Below, in pieces: positions 36,156 to 44,737 of a stretch of 64,000 bases of DNA. Source of the stretch: Paenibacillus sp. W2I17 (GTDB lineage: Bacteria > Bacillota > Bacilli > Paenibacillales > Paenibacillaceae); the NCBI RefSeq assembly GCF_030815985.1, contig NZ_JAUSXM010000001.1, forward strand, positions 434,001 to 498,000, in the 5' to 3' direction. The notes below the pieces were generated by a model. The model saw nothing but the letters and a program-made list of their open reading frames with translations. It searched no databases and had not been told where the DNA came from. Both the position numbers and the translations under genes were made by a program. The stretch's first letter is position 1. Every line of letters starts with the position of its first letter.

Positions 36156-37442
36156 ATGACAAATGGCACACATGATACAGATATGGTTAAAAAAGATCGC
36201 GCCGTCTTGGTGAGTCTTGTTACGGATGATGTAAAACGTACAGGTATCAACCCTGAGTACTCTTTAGAGGAACTGGTGAAACTTGCCGAGACAGCTGGAG
36301 TGGAAGTGCTAAGTGTACTTTCTCAGAACAGGGAAAAACGTGATACCAAATGGTTCATTGGTAAAGGTAAGGTGGAAGAGCTCCGTGCGATTGCAGAGGA
36401 ACTCGGAGCAACTACAGCTATTTTTGATCAGGAATTGTCAGGGGCACAGGTTCGGAATCTGGAAGAAACCCTCGATCTCAAAATTATTGACCGTACCCAA
36501 TTAATTTTGGACATCTTTGCACAACGTGCCAACACTAGAGAAGGTATCATTCAAGTGGAATTGGCTCAACATAGCTACTTACTGCCACGTTTGTCGGGTC
36601 ATGGCAAGAACCTGTCCAGACTTGGTGGCGGAATCGGAACAAGGGGCCCAGGTGAAAGCAAGCTGGAGACAGATCGCCGTCACATTCGTGGTCGTATCGA
36701 TGATCTGAAGCGTCATCTGGAAGAATTGACTCGTCATCGCAAGTTGCATCGAGAACGCCGGAAAAAAACAGGTATTGTACAGGTGGCCCTTGTTGGTTAT
36801 ACCAATGCTGGCAAATCAACTTTGCTCAAGCAATTGACCGCTGCAGATGTGTATATTCAAGATCAGCTATTCGCTACTCTGGATCCAACATCACGTACGA
36901 TGGAACTTCCAAGTGGAAAAGAAATCGTCCTTACCGACACGGTTGGATTTATTCAAAATCTACCGCATGATCTGATTGCAGCATTCCGTGCAACGCTGGA
37001 GGAAGTGAATGAAGCGGATCTGATCCTGCATGTAGTGGATGCCTCATCAGCTATGCGTGAAGATCAGATGCGGACGGTTAATACGATTCTGCAAGAACTT
37101 GGTTCAGGGGACAAGCCGCAGCTAGTCCTGTATAACAAAAAAGATGCGTGCACACCAGAGCAGCTTGAGATGCTTCCATTGGATAAAGACCATATCAAAG
37201 TAAGCGCATTAGACGCAGACGATTTGCTTAAAATCCGTGAATTGATCCAGACAGAGCTTACAGGTGACACGAAGCGCTTCCGGATTCCGGCAGAACGTGG
37301 TGATCTTACGTCCGTCCTCTACAAAATTGGTGATGTAGTAGATACCAGCTTTGAAGAAAATGATGTGATTTATGAAGTGGAATTACAAAAAGGTGAGTAT
37401 GAGAAATTTGGTCATATGCTTGAAGATTTCATCGAATTGTAA
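36156..37442 (+). CDS. hflX: Ribosome-associated GTPase HflX
   Basis: HflX binds the 50S subunit and splits stalled or stressed 70S ribosomes. The 428-residue protein has the N-terminal HflX domain with TKWFIGKGKVEEL and RLGGGIGTRGPGESKLE, then the GTPase with G1 GYTNAGKST from residue 214, DTVGFIQNLPHDL (G3) and NKKDACT (G4). The ATG at 36156 is used because the in-frame GTG at 36144 lies in the GGGAG ribosome site. Confidence 0.95.
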   Translation: MTNGTHDTDMVKKDRAVLVSLVTDDVKRTGINPEYSLEELVKLAETAGVEVLSVLSQNREKRDTKWFIGKGKVEELRAIAEELGATTAIFDQELSGAQVRNLEETLDLKIIDRTQLILDIFAQRANTREGIIQVELAQHSYLLPRLSGHGKNLSRLGGGIGTRGPGESKLETDRRHIRGRIDDLKRHLEELTRHRKLHRERRKKTGIVQVALVGYTNAGKSTLLKQLTAADVYIQDQLFATLDPTSRTMELPSGKEIVLTDTVGFIQNLPHDLIAAFRATLEEVNEADLILHVVDASSAMREDQMRTVNTILQELGSGDKPQLVLYNKKDACTPEQLEMLPLDKDHIKVSALDADDLLKIRELIQTELTGDTKRFRIPAERGDLTSVLYKIGDVVDTSFEENDVIYEVELQKGEYEKFGHMLEDFIEL

Positions 37443-37526
37443 TACTCATGACATATTGATGTGATAAGTTGACACGATAATAGATATTTAACGTCAGATT
37501 CGTGCTATGAAGGGGAATGAAGTAAG

Positions 37527-38780
37527 ATGGTAAGCTTTGATTCAGAAATATCTGAACTTCAACGTCAAGTGGAGCGTCAGATTGAAGGACAACTGCAACA
37601 GATTGATCGGATCACAGATCACAATCAATGGAAGGTGATTAATGCTTTCCAACAGCGAAAAGTAAGTGATTTTCACTTTGCAGGTTCAACAGGTTATGCC
37701 TATAACGATCGTGGGCGTGAAGTGCTTGATGAAGTATATGCTGATGTTTTCGGCGCGGAAGCCGCGTTGGTGCGTCCTCATTTTGCTTCAGGTACTCATA
37801 CGATTAGTACAGCTCTCTTTGGAGTTTTGCGTCCAGGTGACGAATTATTGTACATCACGGGTAAGCCTTACGACACATTGCATAAAGTTATTGGCAAACC
37901 CGGTGATGGTACAGGTTCATTACGCGATTTTGGCATCGGTTACCGTGAGACGGCCTTAACTGATGAAGGTGGAGTGGACTGGGCAGCAGTTGAAAAAAGC
38001 ATTACACCGGCTACAAAAGTCATTGGGATTCAACGTTCACGTGGTTATGACTGGCGCTCATCCTTCTGTGTTGCTGAGATTGCTGACATGGTTACGCGTG
38101 TTAAAGCGCTTAAGGAGGATGTCATCGTATTCGTAGATAATTGTTACGGTGAATTCACGGAGGAACGTGAACCAACAGAAGTCGGAGTTGATCTGATGGC
38201 CGGATCACTGATCAAGAATCCTGGTGGAGGCATTGCGGAAACCGGTGGATACATATGTGGGAAGCAACAATACGTACAGCTGGCAGCTTATCGTCTAACA
38301 GCCCCTGGAATTGGGGGAGAGGTTGGAGCAATGCTGGGGACAACACGTGGCATCTACCAAGGACTTTACATGGCACCGACAATTGTAGGACAAGCTATCA
38401 AAGGAAGTACGTTTGCTGCTGCAATGTTTGCTGAATCCGGATTTGTAACCAAACCCGCTTGGAATGAAGCCCGCACAGATCTGATCCAGGCTGTTAAGTT
38501 TAGCTCTGCCGAGCATCTGATCGCCTTCGTGCAGGGGATTCAGCGTGCAGCAGCTGTGGATAGTCATGTGGTTCCTGAACCGTGGGATATGCCTGGTTAT
38601 GAGCACCCTGTCATTATGGCGGCAGGTACGTTCATACAGGGTGGAAGTCTGGAATTATCAGCCGACGCGCCTATTCGGGAGCCGTATATCGGGTATATGC
38701 AAGGCGGATTAACGTACTCTCATGTCAAATATGGCGTTTTGATGGCGTTACAGACTATGAAAGATCGTAAATTATTGTGA
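37527..38780 (+). CDS. ynbB: YnbB-like PLP-dependent lyase (methionine gamma-lyase family protein)
   Basis: A 417-residue fold-type I pyridoxal-phosphate enzyme of the 'aluminium resistance' COG4100 family, homologous to B. subtilis YnbB. Seen are the GSTGYAYNDRGREVLDEVYADVF opening (in shorter pieces), HFASGTHTI, DNCYGEFTEE with the PLP aspartate, and SLIKNPGGG with the Schiff-base lysine near residue 230. The reaction is unproven; cystathionine lyase-like chemistry is guessed from the fold. Its stop codon lies inside the GlnR operator of the next gene. Confidence 0.87.
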   Translation: MVSFDSEISELQRQVERQIEGQLQQIDRITDHNQWKVINAFQQRKVSDFHFAGSTGYAYNDRGREVLDEVYADVFGAEAALVRPHFASGTHTISTALFGVLRPGDELLYITGKPYDTLHKVIGKPGDGTGSLRDFGIGYRETALTDEGGVDWAAVEKSITPATKVIGIQRSRGYDWRSSFCVAEIADMVTRVKALKEDVIVFVDNCYGEFTEEREPTEVGVDLMAGSLIKNPGGGIAETGGYICGKQQYVQLAAYRLTAPGIGGEVGAMLGTTRGIYQGLYMAPTIVGQAIKGSTFAAAMFAESGFVTKPAWNEARTDLIQAVKFSSAEHLIAFVQGIQRAAAVDSHVVPEPWDMPGYEHPVIMAAGTFIQGGSLELSADAPIREPYIGYMQGGLTYSHVKYGVLMALQTMKDRKLL

Positions 38781-38827
38781 GTTTATCTAACACGTCATTG
38801 ACACTTGGTAATAACTAAATGTACAAT
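38776..38827 (+). promoter_or_regulatory. glnRA promoter with GlnR/TnrA operator
   Basis: TGTGA-N7-TAACA at 38776-38792 is a perfect TGTNA-N7-TNACA box. Six bases later is TTGACA (38798-38803), an 18-base spacer and TACAAT (38822-38827). A degenerate second half-site, TGACACTTGGTAATAAC, overlaps the -35. The arrangement parallels the autoregulated B. subtilis glnRA promoter. Confidence 0.8.
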
Positions 38828-38862
38828 AGGGTGAAGAATAGATGACTGGAAGGTTGATGAAC

Positions 38863-39276
38863 ATGGGTGATGAAATCCGCAGAAATATGGCCTTATTCCC
38901 GATTGGTATTGTAATGAAACTTACGGATCTGTCTGCACGTCAGATTCGTTACTATGAGCAGCACAGCTTGATCGTTCCTGCGAGAACGTCAGGTAATCAA
39001 CGGTTATTCTCTTTTAATGACGTAGAGAGATTGCTAGAGATCAAGGCTTTGATTGAAAAAGGAGTTAACATCGCGGGGATCAAACAAGTGATGAATCCTG
39101 TTTCAAAAGAATCCGAGGAAGCTACAGTTATCACGCCAGATACTGAAGTTAAACGCAGAGAGCTGTCCGATACGCAGTTACACCGCTTGCTGAAGCAGCA
39201 GCTTGTATCAGGTAAGAGACCAGGACAAGTATCTCTCATTCAGGGAGAGCTTTCCCGATTCTTTAATAAAAATTAA
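38863..39276 (+). CDS. glnR: Nitrogen repressor GlnR
   Basis: A MerR-family regulator that represses glnRA and other nitrogen genes when feedback-inhibited glutamine synthetase is present. The 137-residue protein has the MerR winged helix (FPIGIVMKLTDLSARQIRYY, then HSLIVPARTSGNQRLFS) and a C-terminal tail ending GELSRFF, where GlnR senses GS. The ATG at 38863 is chosen for GGAAGG nine bases upstream. With the frameshift in glnA downstream, its partner may be missing. Confidence 0.94.
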   Translation: MGDEIRRNMALFPIGIVMKLTDLSARQIRYYEQHSLIVPARTSGNQRLFSFNDVERLLEIKALIEKGVNIAGIKQVMNPVSKESEEATVITPDTEVKRRELSDTQLHRLLKQQLVSGKRPGQVSLIQGELSRFFNKN

Positions 39277-39405
39277 ATTCGCATAACTTGGCGAGTGAGG
39301 GGAAAACATGCACTTTTGGTGTGAGACTCCTTGACCCGTGGAACTTTCTAATGTACAAATATAACAGGCAAGCCAAATACGCAGATAAGAAAGGGAGAGG
39401 TTATA

Positions 39406-40736
39406 GTGAGTTATACAAAAGAAGACATTCTCCGCATTTCGAAAGAAGAAAACGTACGATTCATTCGATTGCAATTTACTGATTTGCTTGGAGCTATCAA
39501 AAACGTTGAGATTCCTGTGAGTCAGTTGACTAAGGCTCTGGATAACAAAATGATGTTTGATGGATCTTCCATTGAAGGTTATGTACGTATTGAAGAGTCC
39601 GACATGTACCTCTATCCAGATCTAGATTCTTGGCTTATTTTCCCATGGGTTGCAGAGAACCGTGTTGCACGCCTGATTTGCGACGTATATCTTCCGGATG
39701 GTAATCCGTTCCCAGGAGATCCACGTGGCATCTTGAAACGAAACCTGAAGGAAGCCCAAGATATGGGATTCACTTCCTTCAACGTTGGTCCTGAACCTGA
39801 GTTCTTCTTGTTCAAAACAGACGAAAAAGGAAACCCAACTAACGAACTGAATGACCAAGGTGGTTATTTCGACCTTGCGCCTACGGATCTTGGTGAAAAC
39901 TGTCGTCGTGACATCGTTATCACACTTGAAGAAATGGGCTTTGAGATCGAAGCTTCCCACCATGAGGTAGCTCCAGGTCAGCATGAGATCGACTTCTCAA
40001 ATATGCAGACGCTCTGAAAGCAGCTGACCAGATCCAAACGTTCAAACTCGTTGTTAAAACGATTGCACGTCAGCATGGTTTACATGCTACATTCATGCCT
40101 AAACCGCTGTTTGGTATGAACGGATCCGGTATGCACTGTAACCAATCCTTGTTCAAAGGCAATGAGAACGCATTTGTTGATGAGTCGGACGAGTTGGGTC
40201 TGAGCAAAACTGCTCGTCACTTCATGGCTGGAACTCTGAAGCACGCACGTGCGTTTGCAGCAATTACTAACCCAACTGTGAACTCATACAAACGTCTTGT
40301 ACCAGGCTATGAAGCACCTTGTTATGTAGCATGGTCTGCTAGTAACCGTAGCCCAATGATTCGTATTCCAGCTTCCCGTGGTCTGAGTACACGTGTTGAG
40401 GTTCGTAACCCGGATCCGGCTGCTAACCCTTACCTGGCTTTGTCTGTTCTGTTGAAAGCAGGTCTGGACGGAATCAAACGTGAGCTTTCCTTACCAGCTC
40501 CAATTGATCGTAACATCTACATCATGTCAGAAGAAGAGCGTGTGGAAGAAGGCATTCCAAGCTTGCCAGCTGACCTGAAAGAAGCATTGAATGAATTGAT
40601 CCGCAGCGAAGTCATCTGTGACGCTCTCGGCGACCACGCCTTGGCTCACTTCTATGAGCTGAAAGAAATTGAGTGGGATATGTATAGAACACAAGTCCAC
40701 CAATGGGAACGCGATCAATATATTACGTTGTACTAA
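39406..40736 (+). pseudogene. glnA: Glutamine synthetase, type I, frameshifted
   Basis: GS condenses glutamate and ammonia at the cost of ATP and is the corepressor partner of GlnR. The gene starts at GTG (39406) after AAGGGAGAGG. Codons read normally through [10 protein letters not shown] and [13 protein letters not shown], then a duplicated TC near 39994-39998 shifts the frame to a TGA at 40015. All later sequence, including [35 protein letters not shown] and [12 protein letters not shown], is intact in the +2 frame to the stop at 40734. Removing two bases gives 442 residues, the normal length. Either a recent inactivation or a sequence error. Confidence 0.9.
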
Positions 40737-41490
40737 TTGAATAAACCTTATAACTACAGGGTTTTGAAGGAATGAACCGGGGGACGTTTTGAGGGAATTG
40801 CACTTCTATTGAGGTTGCGTCCCCCAAGCGTCCCCCATTTTGATTTTTTGAACCAAGAATGCTAGAGGTATATTGTTCATATTTATCAATATTACGCTGC
40901 TCTAACTTTTTGGAGATGTGAGCATATATATCAGAGGTGATCTGCACACTTCCATGACCAAGCTGTTCATGAACAAAGTTTATGCTTACAACGCCCTAAG
41001 CATGGGTACAGCATAGGTCTGTGGAAGAGAATGGATTCGAAGATAATCACTCAATTCTGCACGCTTTATAATCCTCTGGAAAGCATTGAAGAGGGTAGAC
41101 TTTGGCATGTGGTTTCCATCGTTTCGACACAACACTAAATTTAGATCATGTCTGTACATGGATTCTCCCAGGTTAATTTTATTTTGGTTTTGCCAAGTGG
41201 CGTGATATCTCAAATCATTGATTAAGCTAGCGCTTACAGTAATTGTGCGCGTGGATCTGAAGGTTTTGGTATCTCCAAATAGCTCATCATCATTTTCTGC
41301 CTGAAAATCAAGCGTTTCATCAATATTTATCTTTTTTTTCTTGAAGTTAATATCAGACCATTTTAAAGCTGCTGCTTCACCTTTTCTCATGCCTGTTTCA
41401 AGAAGAAGCTTATAGAAAATTCAATAGATATATCCATATCCTCTAGCTGCATGTAGAAAAATAGCAATGTCCTCCGAATCAATGGTATTA
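40723..41490 (-). pseudogene. Decayed phage-type tyrosine integrase, C-terminal part
   Basis: The catalytic domain of a phage/ICE tyrosine recombinase is recognisable in pieces: YKLLLETGMRKGEAAALKW with the first catalytic Arg; a later box that should read like HDLRHTHA is HSLPQTYA, losing Arg and His; then, after a frameshift near 40985, FVHEQLGHGSVQITSDIYAH with the His and Tyr region. A TGA also interrupts the frame near 41418. The C-terminal stop overlaps the last bases of glnA. The N-terminal half is missing beyond the IS remnant. Inactive remnant of an element inserted at the glnA 3' end. Confidence 0.8.
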
Positions 41491-42170
41491 TCCCCTCAAG
41501 GTAGGCAGTGAAAAAAGAGATCATGTTAAAATGAACTCAACACTGAAAACAGGAGGGGATTTTTGTTATGCCAGCGAAAAAAGGCCAAACTTTTAATCAT
41601 ATAAGTGAAGAAACGAAGAACGAAGCTGTTCGTCTGCGATTGGAAGAGGGTTAGACATACAGTCGGAGCATGGAGAAGTTTGGTATTTAGAGTGATGGCC
41701 AGATTATTACTTGGGTACGGAAAAGCCAAAATGGAGAGAGTTTTGAGGATTATCGAGGACGTTGGACGAAGAAGCATTTTAGCAGTGCAGAAGAAGAAAA
41801 TGCTTATCTGAAAGCGCAGGTAGAATATCTAAAAAAGCTCAATCCAAATTTGCACGGAGAGGGAAGCTGGATTTCGAAGCCCTGTGCCAGTCCGTTCGAG
41901 AAATAAGTAAGTGGGCATCTGTGGTTTGGTTGTGTAAAATCGCTGAAATTTCTCGTACGGGTTACTACAAATGGAAGAAGAATATCATCCTCAGAGAGAA
42001 GCGAGCGGATCGGGATGCGGATCTAAAAAAACATATTTTAGGCATTCATCGGCTTCGTCCTTATTTCGGCTACAAACGTATGCGAACCGCGTCAGTAAAA
42101 GAAAGGCCTCGTGGTGAATCACAAAAAGGTACGTCGCTTAATGAGAGAACTCCAGATTCGTGGAGACTCT
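41491..42170 (+). mobile_element. Degenerate IS3-family element (orfA and partial orfB)
   Basis: OrfA begins at 41569 after AGGAGGGG and reads MPAKKGQTFNHISEETKNEA, with in-frame stops at codons 29 and 39, then AEEENAYLKAQVEYLKKLNP, the leucine-zipper region. OrfB starts with EISKWASVVWLCKIAEIS and RTGYYKWKKN (HTH_21), goes to HRLRPYFGYKRMRTA, frameshifts and is cut off near 42165 before the DDE catalytic core. The left end is probably near 41491, in the integrase remnant; the right end is lost. Confidence 0.75.
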
Positions 42171-42233
42171 TTGGAACGCGTAGGTTAAACTTCCCATTGT
42201 ACTCATCCTGTCGTCAAAGTACTATAAATAAAA

Positions 42234-42272
42234 TGGCTCCCCTGCAGATTAAGCGGGGGAGCTTTTTGATAA
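42234..42272. terminator. Terminator at the end of the secreted-protein gene
   Basis: GCTCCCC pairs with GGGGAGC across an 11-base loop. TTTTT follows on the plus strand; a weaker T-rich tract follows on the minus strand, where a gene ends ten bases away. Confidence 0.65.
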
Positions 42273-42281
42273 AATTAATTA

Positions 42282-42746
42282 TCAGTTTTTAGTGAATTGA
42301 ATTGTATAAGGTTGGTTGTAGTTGTTGATACCATTATCCATAATTCTGAAGTAAACCTTCTCACCAGGTTTAGCGCTCATACCAACTGCCTCAGCGTATC
42401 CTGGTCCATTCCAGTTATCCATTTGAATGGACAGTATCGCACCGCTTGCATCCTTTTTAATAATACCCATAATAATATCGAAATTAGGTGGTGGGGTAGC
42501 AATAACACTAAATGTGACAACAGAAGATCCATTTGTGTTGTCTACAACATAATAATCGTTATCACTCATGCTATCTAAATACTGTGTTGCGCTAAATCCG
42601 GAAGACTGGTTAACACTTGAGTACATCACTTCTGCTGTCTCAAAGGAATCAGCCCAACCAGTTTTAGCGAATGCAGAGCCGGAACCGAATGCTAATAAAC
42701 AAGCAGTTGCCATAACAGAAATAGAGAATTTTCTTAATCTTTTCAT
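42282..42746 (-). CDS. Secreted protein with PPC-like beta-sandwich domain
   Basis: A 154-residue protein with a clear signal peptide (MKRLRKFSISVMATACLLAF, cleavage near SAFA-KTG). The mature part (DNDYYVVDNTNGSSVVTFSV, a FDIIMGIIKK strand and a GEKVYFRIMDNG strand) has the strand pattern of bacterial pre-peptidase C-terminal (PPC) domains, which often assist secreted proteases or bind carbohydrate. No enzyme domain is attached. GGAGG sits just before the ATG at 42746. The first gene of the island after the integrase/IS remnants. Confidence 0.65.
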   Translation of the reverse strand: MKRLRKFSISVMATACLLAFGSGSAFAKTGWADSFETAEVMYSSVNQSSGFSATQYLDSMSDNDYYVVDNTNGSSVVTFSVIATPPPNFDIIMGIIKKDASGAILSIQMDNWNGPGYAEAVGMSAKPGEKVYFRIMDNGINNYNQPYTIQFTKN

Positions 42747-42966
42747 ATTCAAACCTCCTAAATATACTAGAACCAATAAAATAGAGATTCTGGTTTGTGT
42801 GATTATTTGAACTTAGATGTCGAATAGCCTCTCACATATGACGGTTGGCCAACCATGGTTAAATATACCATATATAATCTAATATTGTAAATGCTTAACA
42901 TGTAAAATATTAGTTCCGTGAATACTATATTGGAAATTTTCAGCAATTAAGAACTCTATTAATAAC

Positions 42967-43000
42967 AAAAGAAAAGGCGACAGGGATAACCTGCCACCTT
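42967..43000 (-). terminator. Terminator after the 14-codon ORF
   Basis: On the minus strand GGTGGCAGG pairs with CCTGTCGCC (two G-U) across TTATC and is followed by TTTTCTTTT. Confidence 0.7.
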
Positions 43001-43017
43001 TGTTTATTCAAATGTAT

Positions 43018-43062
43018 TCAGTACATTGCTATGGCACGGAGTAGAGCTAGTAATCTTTTCAT
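43018..43062 (-). CDS. Candidate 14-residue peptide gene
   Basis: ATG at 43062, preceded by AAAGGAG at the ideal distance, opens 14 codons for MKRLLALLRAIAMY and then TGA. It lies 18 bases behind the broken membrane-protein gene and before a terminator, so it is in transcribed sequence. The peptide is cationic and amphipathic. It could be a leader, a signalling or a toxic peptide; nothing further supports a choice. Confidence 0.4.
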   Translation of the reverse strand: MKRLLALLRAIAMY

Positions 43063-43080
43063 AATAGTCTCCTTTATAGA

Positions 43081-43787
43081 TTACTTATCATTTGCGTCAC
43101 TAGCGCTAAACATGATTCCAAGAACATCAGAACCGGTAAGAGTATAACGAACGCCATTAACCTCTGTGGATTCATCAATTGTTGTCCAATCTACACCTTC
43201 ATCGATGACTCCCAAATCTTTCATAATATCGCCTACGGCTGATGTAGGTATGTCAGCGTTGGTTGCCAATATAACCAATCCAATACTTATAATAATATCT
43301 GCTCCAGAGGACAGAGTACCATTTCCTTGTCCAATCATCATTACATCACGTAATGATCCGTCTGATTTGTTTACTGAGCCGGCTATACCTATGTAATCTG
43401 TGGTGATATACTGGAATACATCTTGAGCTGGTCCAGTTTAGATGTTTAATTTCTTGCCAATTTTCAATTTGGAGTTATTAAGCTCATCTGCGCGTTTATT
43501 GAACGATTTACGAAATTCTTCCGGAGTCATTCCCAGAGTGCCTGGTATTTCTAAGTTCTTATCCTCTTGCTTTTTTACATTCTCTTTTGCTACCTTAACT
43601 TCCTCGGACTTAATAGCAGATTTTTCAGCAACACAGTTTCTGACTTGGTTTCAGCCGGAGCGGAAACTTCGGTTGCTGCAACTTCTTCTTTCTCAGTTTT
43701 CTCCTCATCTTTGTTGCCAAAGATACCTCCCACTATAATTACAACAATAAGCCAAAACCACCATTTTTTATGAATGTACTTTTTCAA
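43081..43787 (-). pseudogene. Broken gene for a small membrane-anchored protein
   Basis: The reconstructed protein starts at TTG 43787 (AGGAGA site): basic KKYIHKKWW, one membrane helix with a GGIFG turn, a Lys/Glu-rich linker and a C-terminal domain with GTLGMTPEEFRKSFNKRADE, DVFQYITTDYIG and ADIIISIGLVILA. A frameshift near 43625 and an in-frame TAA at 43439 break it. The last 86 codons remain open (43081-43341). Similar single-helix proteins with such C-terminal domains are common in Bacillales mobile DNA; function unknown. Confidence 0.6.
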
Positions 43788-43894
43788 TCTTCTTTCTCCT
43801 GATATAGTAATAATTAACAACATGAATAGTCTATCAAGCCTAGGTAATATTTTCTATAAAATTTTGAATCATTTGATATAGTAGGAAAATTTTA

Positions 43895-44032
43895 ATGAAC
43901 CATACATACAAAGTACTATCCATTAATAAGATTGATGATAACTATATTCCGATCTCATATAACATATATGGGGTTTTATTTAATTTATTGACAATAATTA
44001 TCTATTGGGAATTATATTATATTAATACATAA
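43895..44032 (+). other. 45-codon ORF sharing its 5' end with the gene at 44496
   Basis: It starts MNHTYKVLS, as the 69-residue gene at 44496 starts MNHTYKALS; the DNA matches in 26 of the first 28 bases and then diverges. AGGAAAA precedes it. It overlaps the promoter of the next gene, so it is probably a leftover rather than an active gene. Confidence 0.35.
43988..44017 (+). promoter_or_regulatory. SigA-type promoter for the secreted protein gene at 44052
   Basis: A perfect TTGACA (43988-43993) is followed after 18 bases by TTATAT and TATTAT-like sequence. Confidence 0.6.
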
Positions 44033-44051
44033 GAAAAGGAGACTTACTAAT

Positions 44052-44393
44052 ATGAAGAAATTTCTCGTATCATTATCATTAGGTGTACTCGTAGCAACTG
44101 GTTTGTCTGTGTCAGACAATTCTTCTTTTGCTACAAAGGTTGAAGCGAAAGAATTGGTTTACACTGTTAATTTGCAACCAAACGGAACTTATCAATTGGG
44201 TTATGGATCGGGATATAAATACAAAGTAATCACAAGCACAAGTTCAGATGGAACACCCGATATCACAGTGTCCTCCAGTGGGTTATTGAAATTAGCTTCT
44301 TCACCAATTAATGTTGGAGTGGCAGGGTATGTATATGTAATAGATAGATATGGTGATGTTATTGAAGAAGTAACAGTCCAAATTAAATACTAA
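44052..44393 (+). CDS. Small secreted protein, unknown
   Basis: A 113-residue protein with a signal peptide (MKKFLVSLSLGVLVATGLSV, cleaved near VEAKE or earlier) and a compact strand-rich mature part that resembles one Ig-like (Big-type) fold: YTVNLQPNGTYQLGYG, VITSTSSDGTPDITVSSSG, VGVAGYVYVIDRYGD. AAAAGGAG precedes the ATG and a TTGACA promoter lies upstream. It is followed by a terminator. No family was recognised. Confidence 0.6.
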   Translation: MKKFLVSLSLGVLVATGLSVSDNSSFATKVEAKELVYTVNLQPNGTYQLGYGSGYKYKVITSTSSDGTPDITVSSSGLLKLASSPINVGVAGYVYVIDRYGDVIEEVTVQIKY

Positions 44394-44430
44394 TTTGTAA
44401 AACCGCTGTACGCGACAACCTTTAAGGAAG

Positions 44431-44462
44431 CACCCCACCGAAAATACTCGTGGGGTGTTTTG
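44431..44462 (+). terminator. Terminator after the small secreted protein gene
   Basis: CACCCCAC and GTGGGGTG arms followed by TTTT. Confidence 0.8.
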
Positions 44463-44495
44463 CGTCTATCACAATAAAAGTGAACGGTGATAAAA

Positions 44496-44705
44496 ATGAA
44501 TCATACATACAAAGCACTATCCACAGACCTAGATTTCCTTACAGTAGCTTTAAACCAAATCCGTGTATACGTCTGGCATGTCCTAGGTGAACATGAATAC
44601 ATCATTGATTATGGAGGATCAGTAGAAGCGTATAGCACTGTATCCATTAAGATCATGGGGAAGAAATACTTTCGTAATACGTTTGAATTTAGGGTACAAA
44701 AATAG
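44496..44705 (+). CDS. Small hypothetical protein (MNHTYK-type)
   Basis: A 69-residue soluble protein, MNHTYKALSTDLDFLTVAL at the start and alternating strands (IRVYVWHVLGEHEYIIDYGG). The start at 44496 is chosen over an ATG nine bases earlier, but both lack a strong site (GTGAACGGTGA). Not recognised; its first nine codons are duplicated at 43895. Confidence 0.4.
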   Translation: MNHTYKALSTDLDFLTVALNQIRVYVWHVLGEHEYIIDYGGSVEAYSTVSIKIMGKKYFRNTFEFRVQK

Positions 44706-44737
44706 AGCAGGAGGGATAACCTCACTGCTTTTTCGTT

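Noticed and set aside
41921..42292. Plus-strand 123-codon frame as an intact gene
   Set aside because: Its first 50 codons are transposase orfB; the rest is a frameshifted continuation and unrelated sequence.
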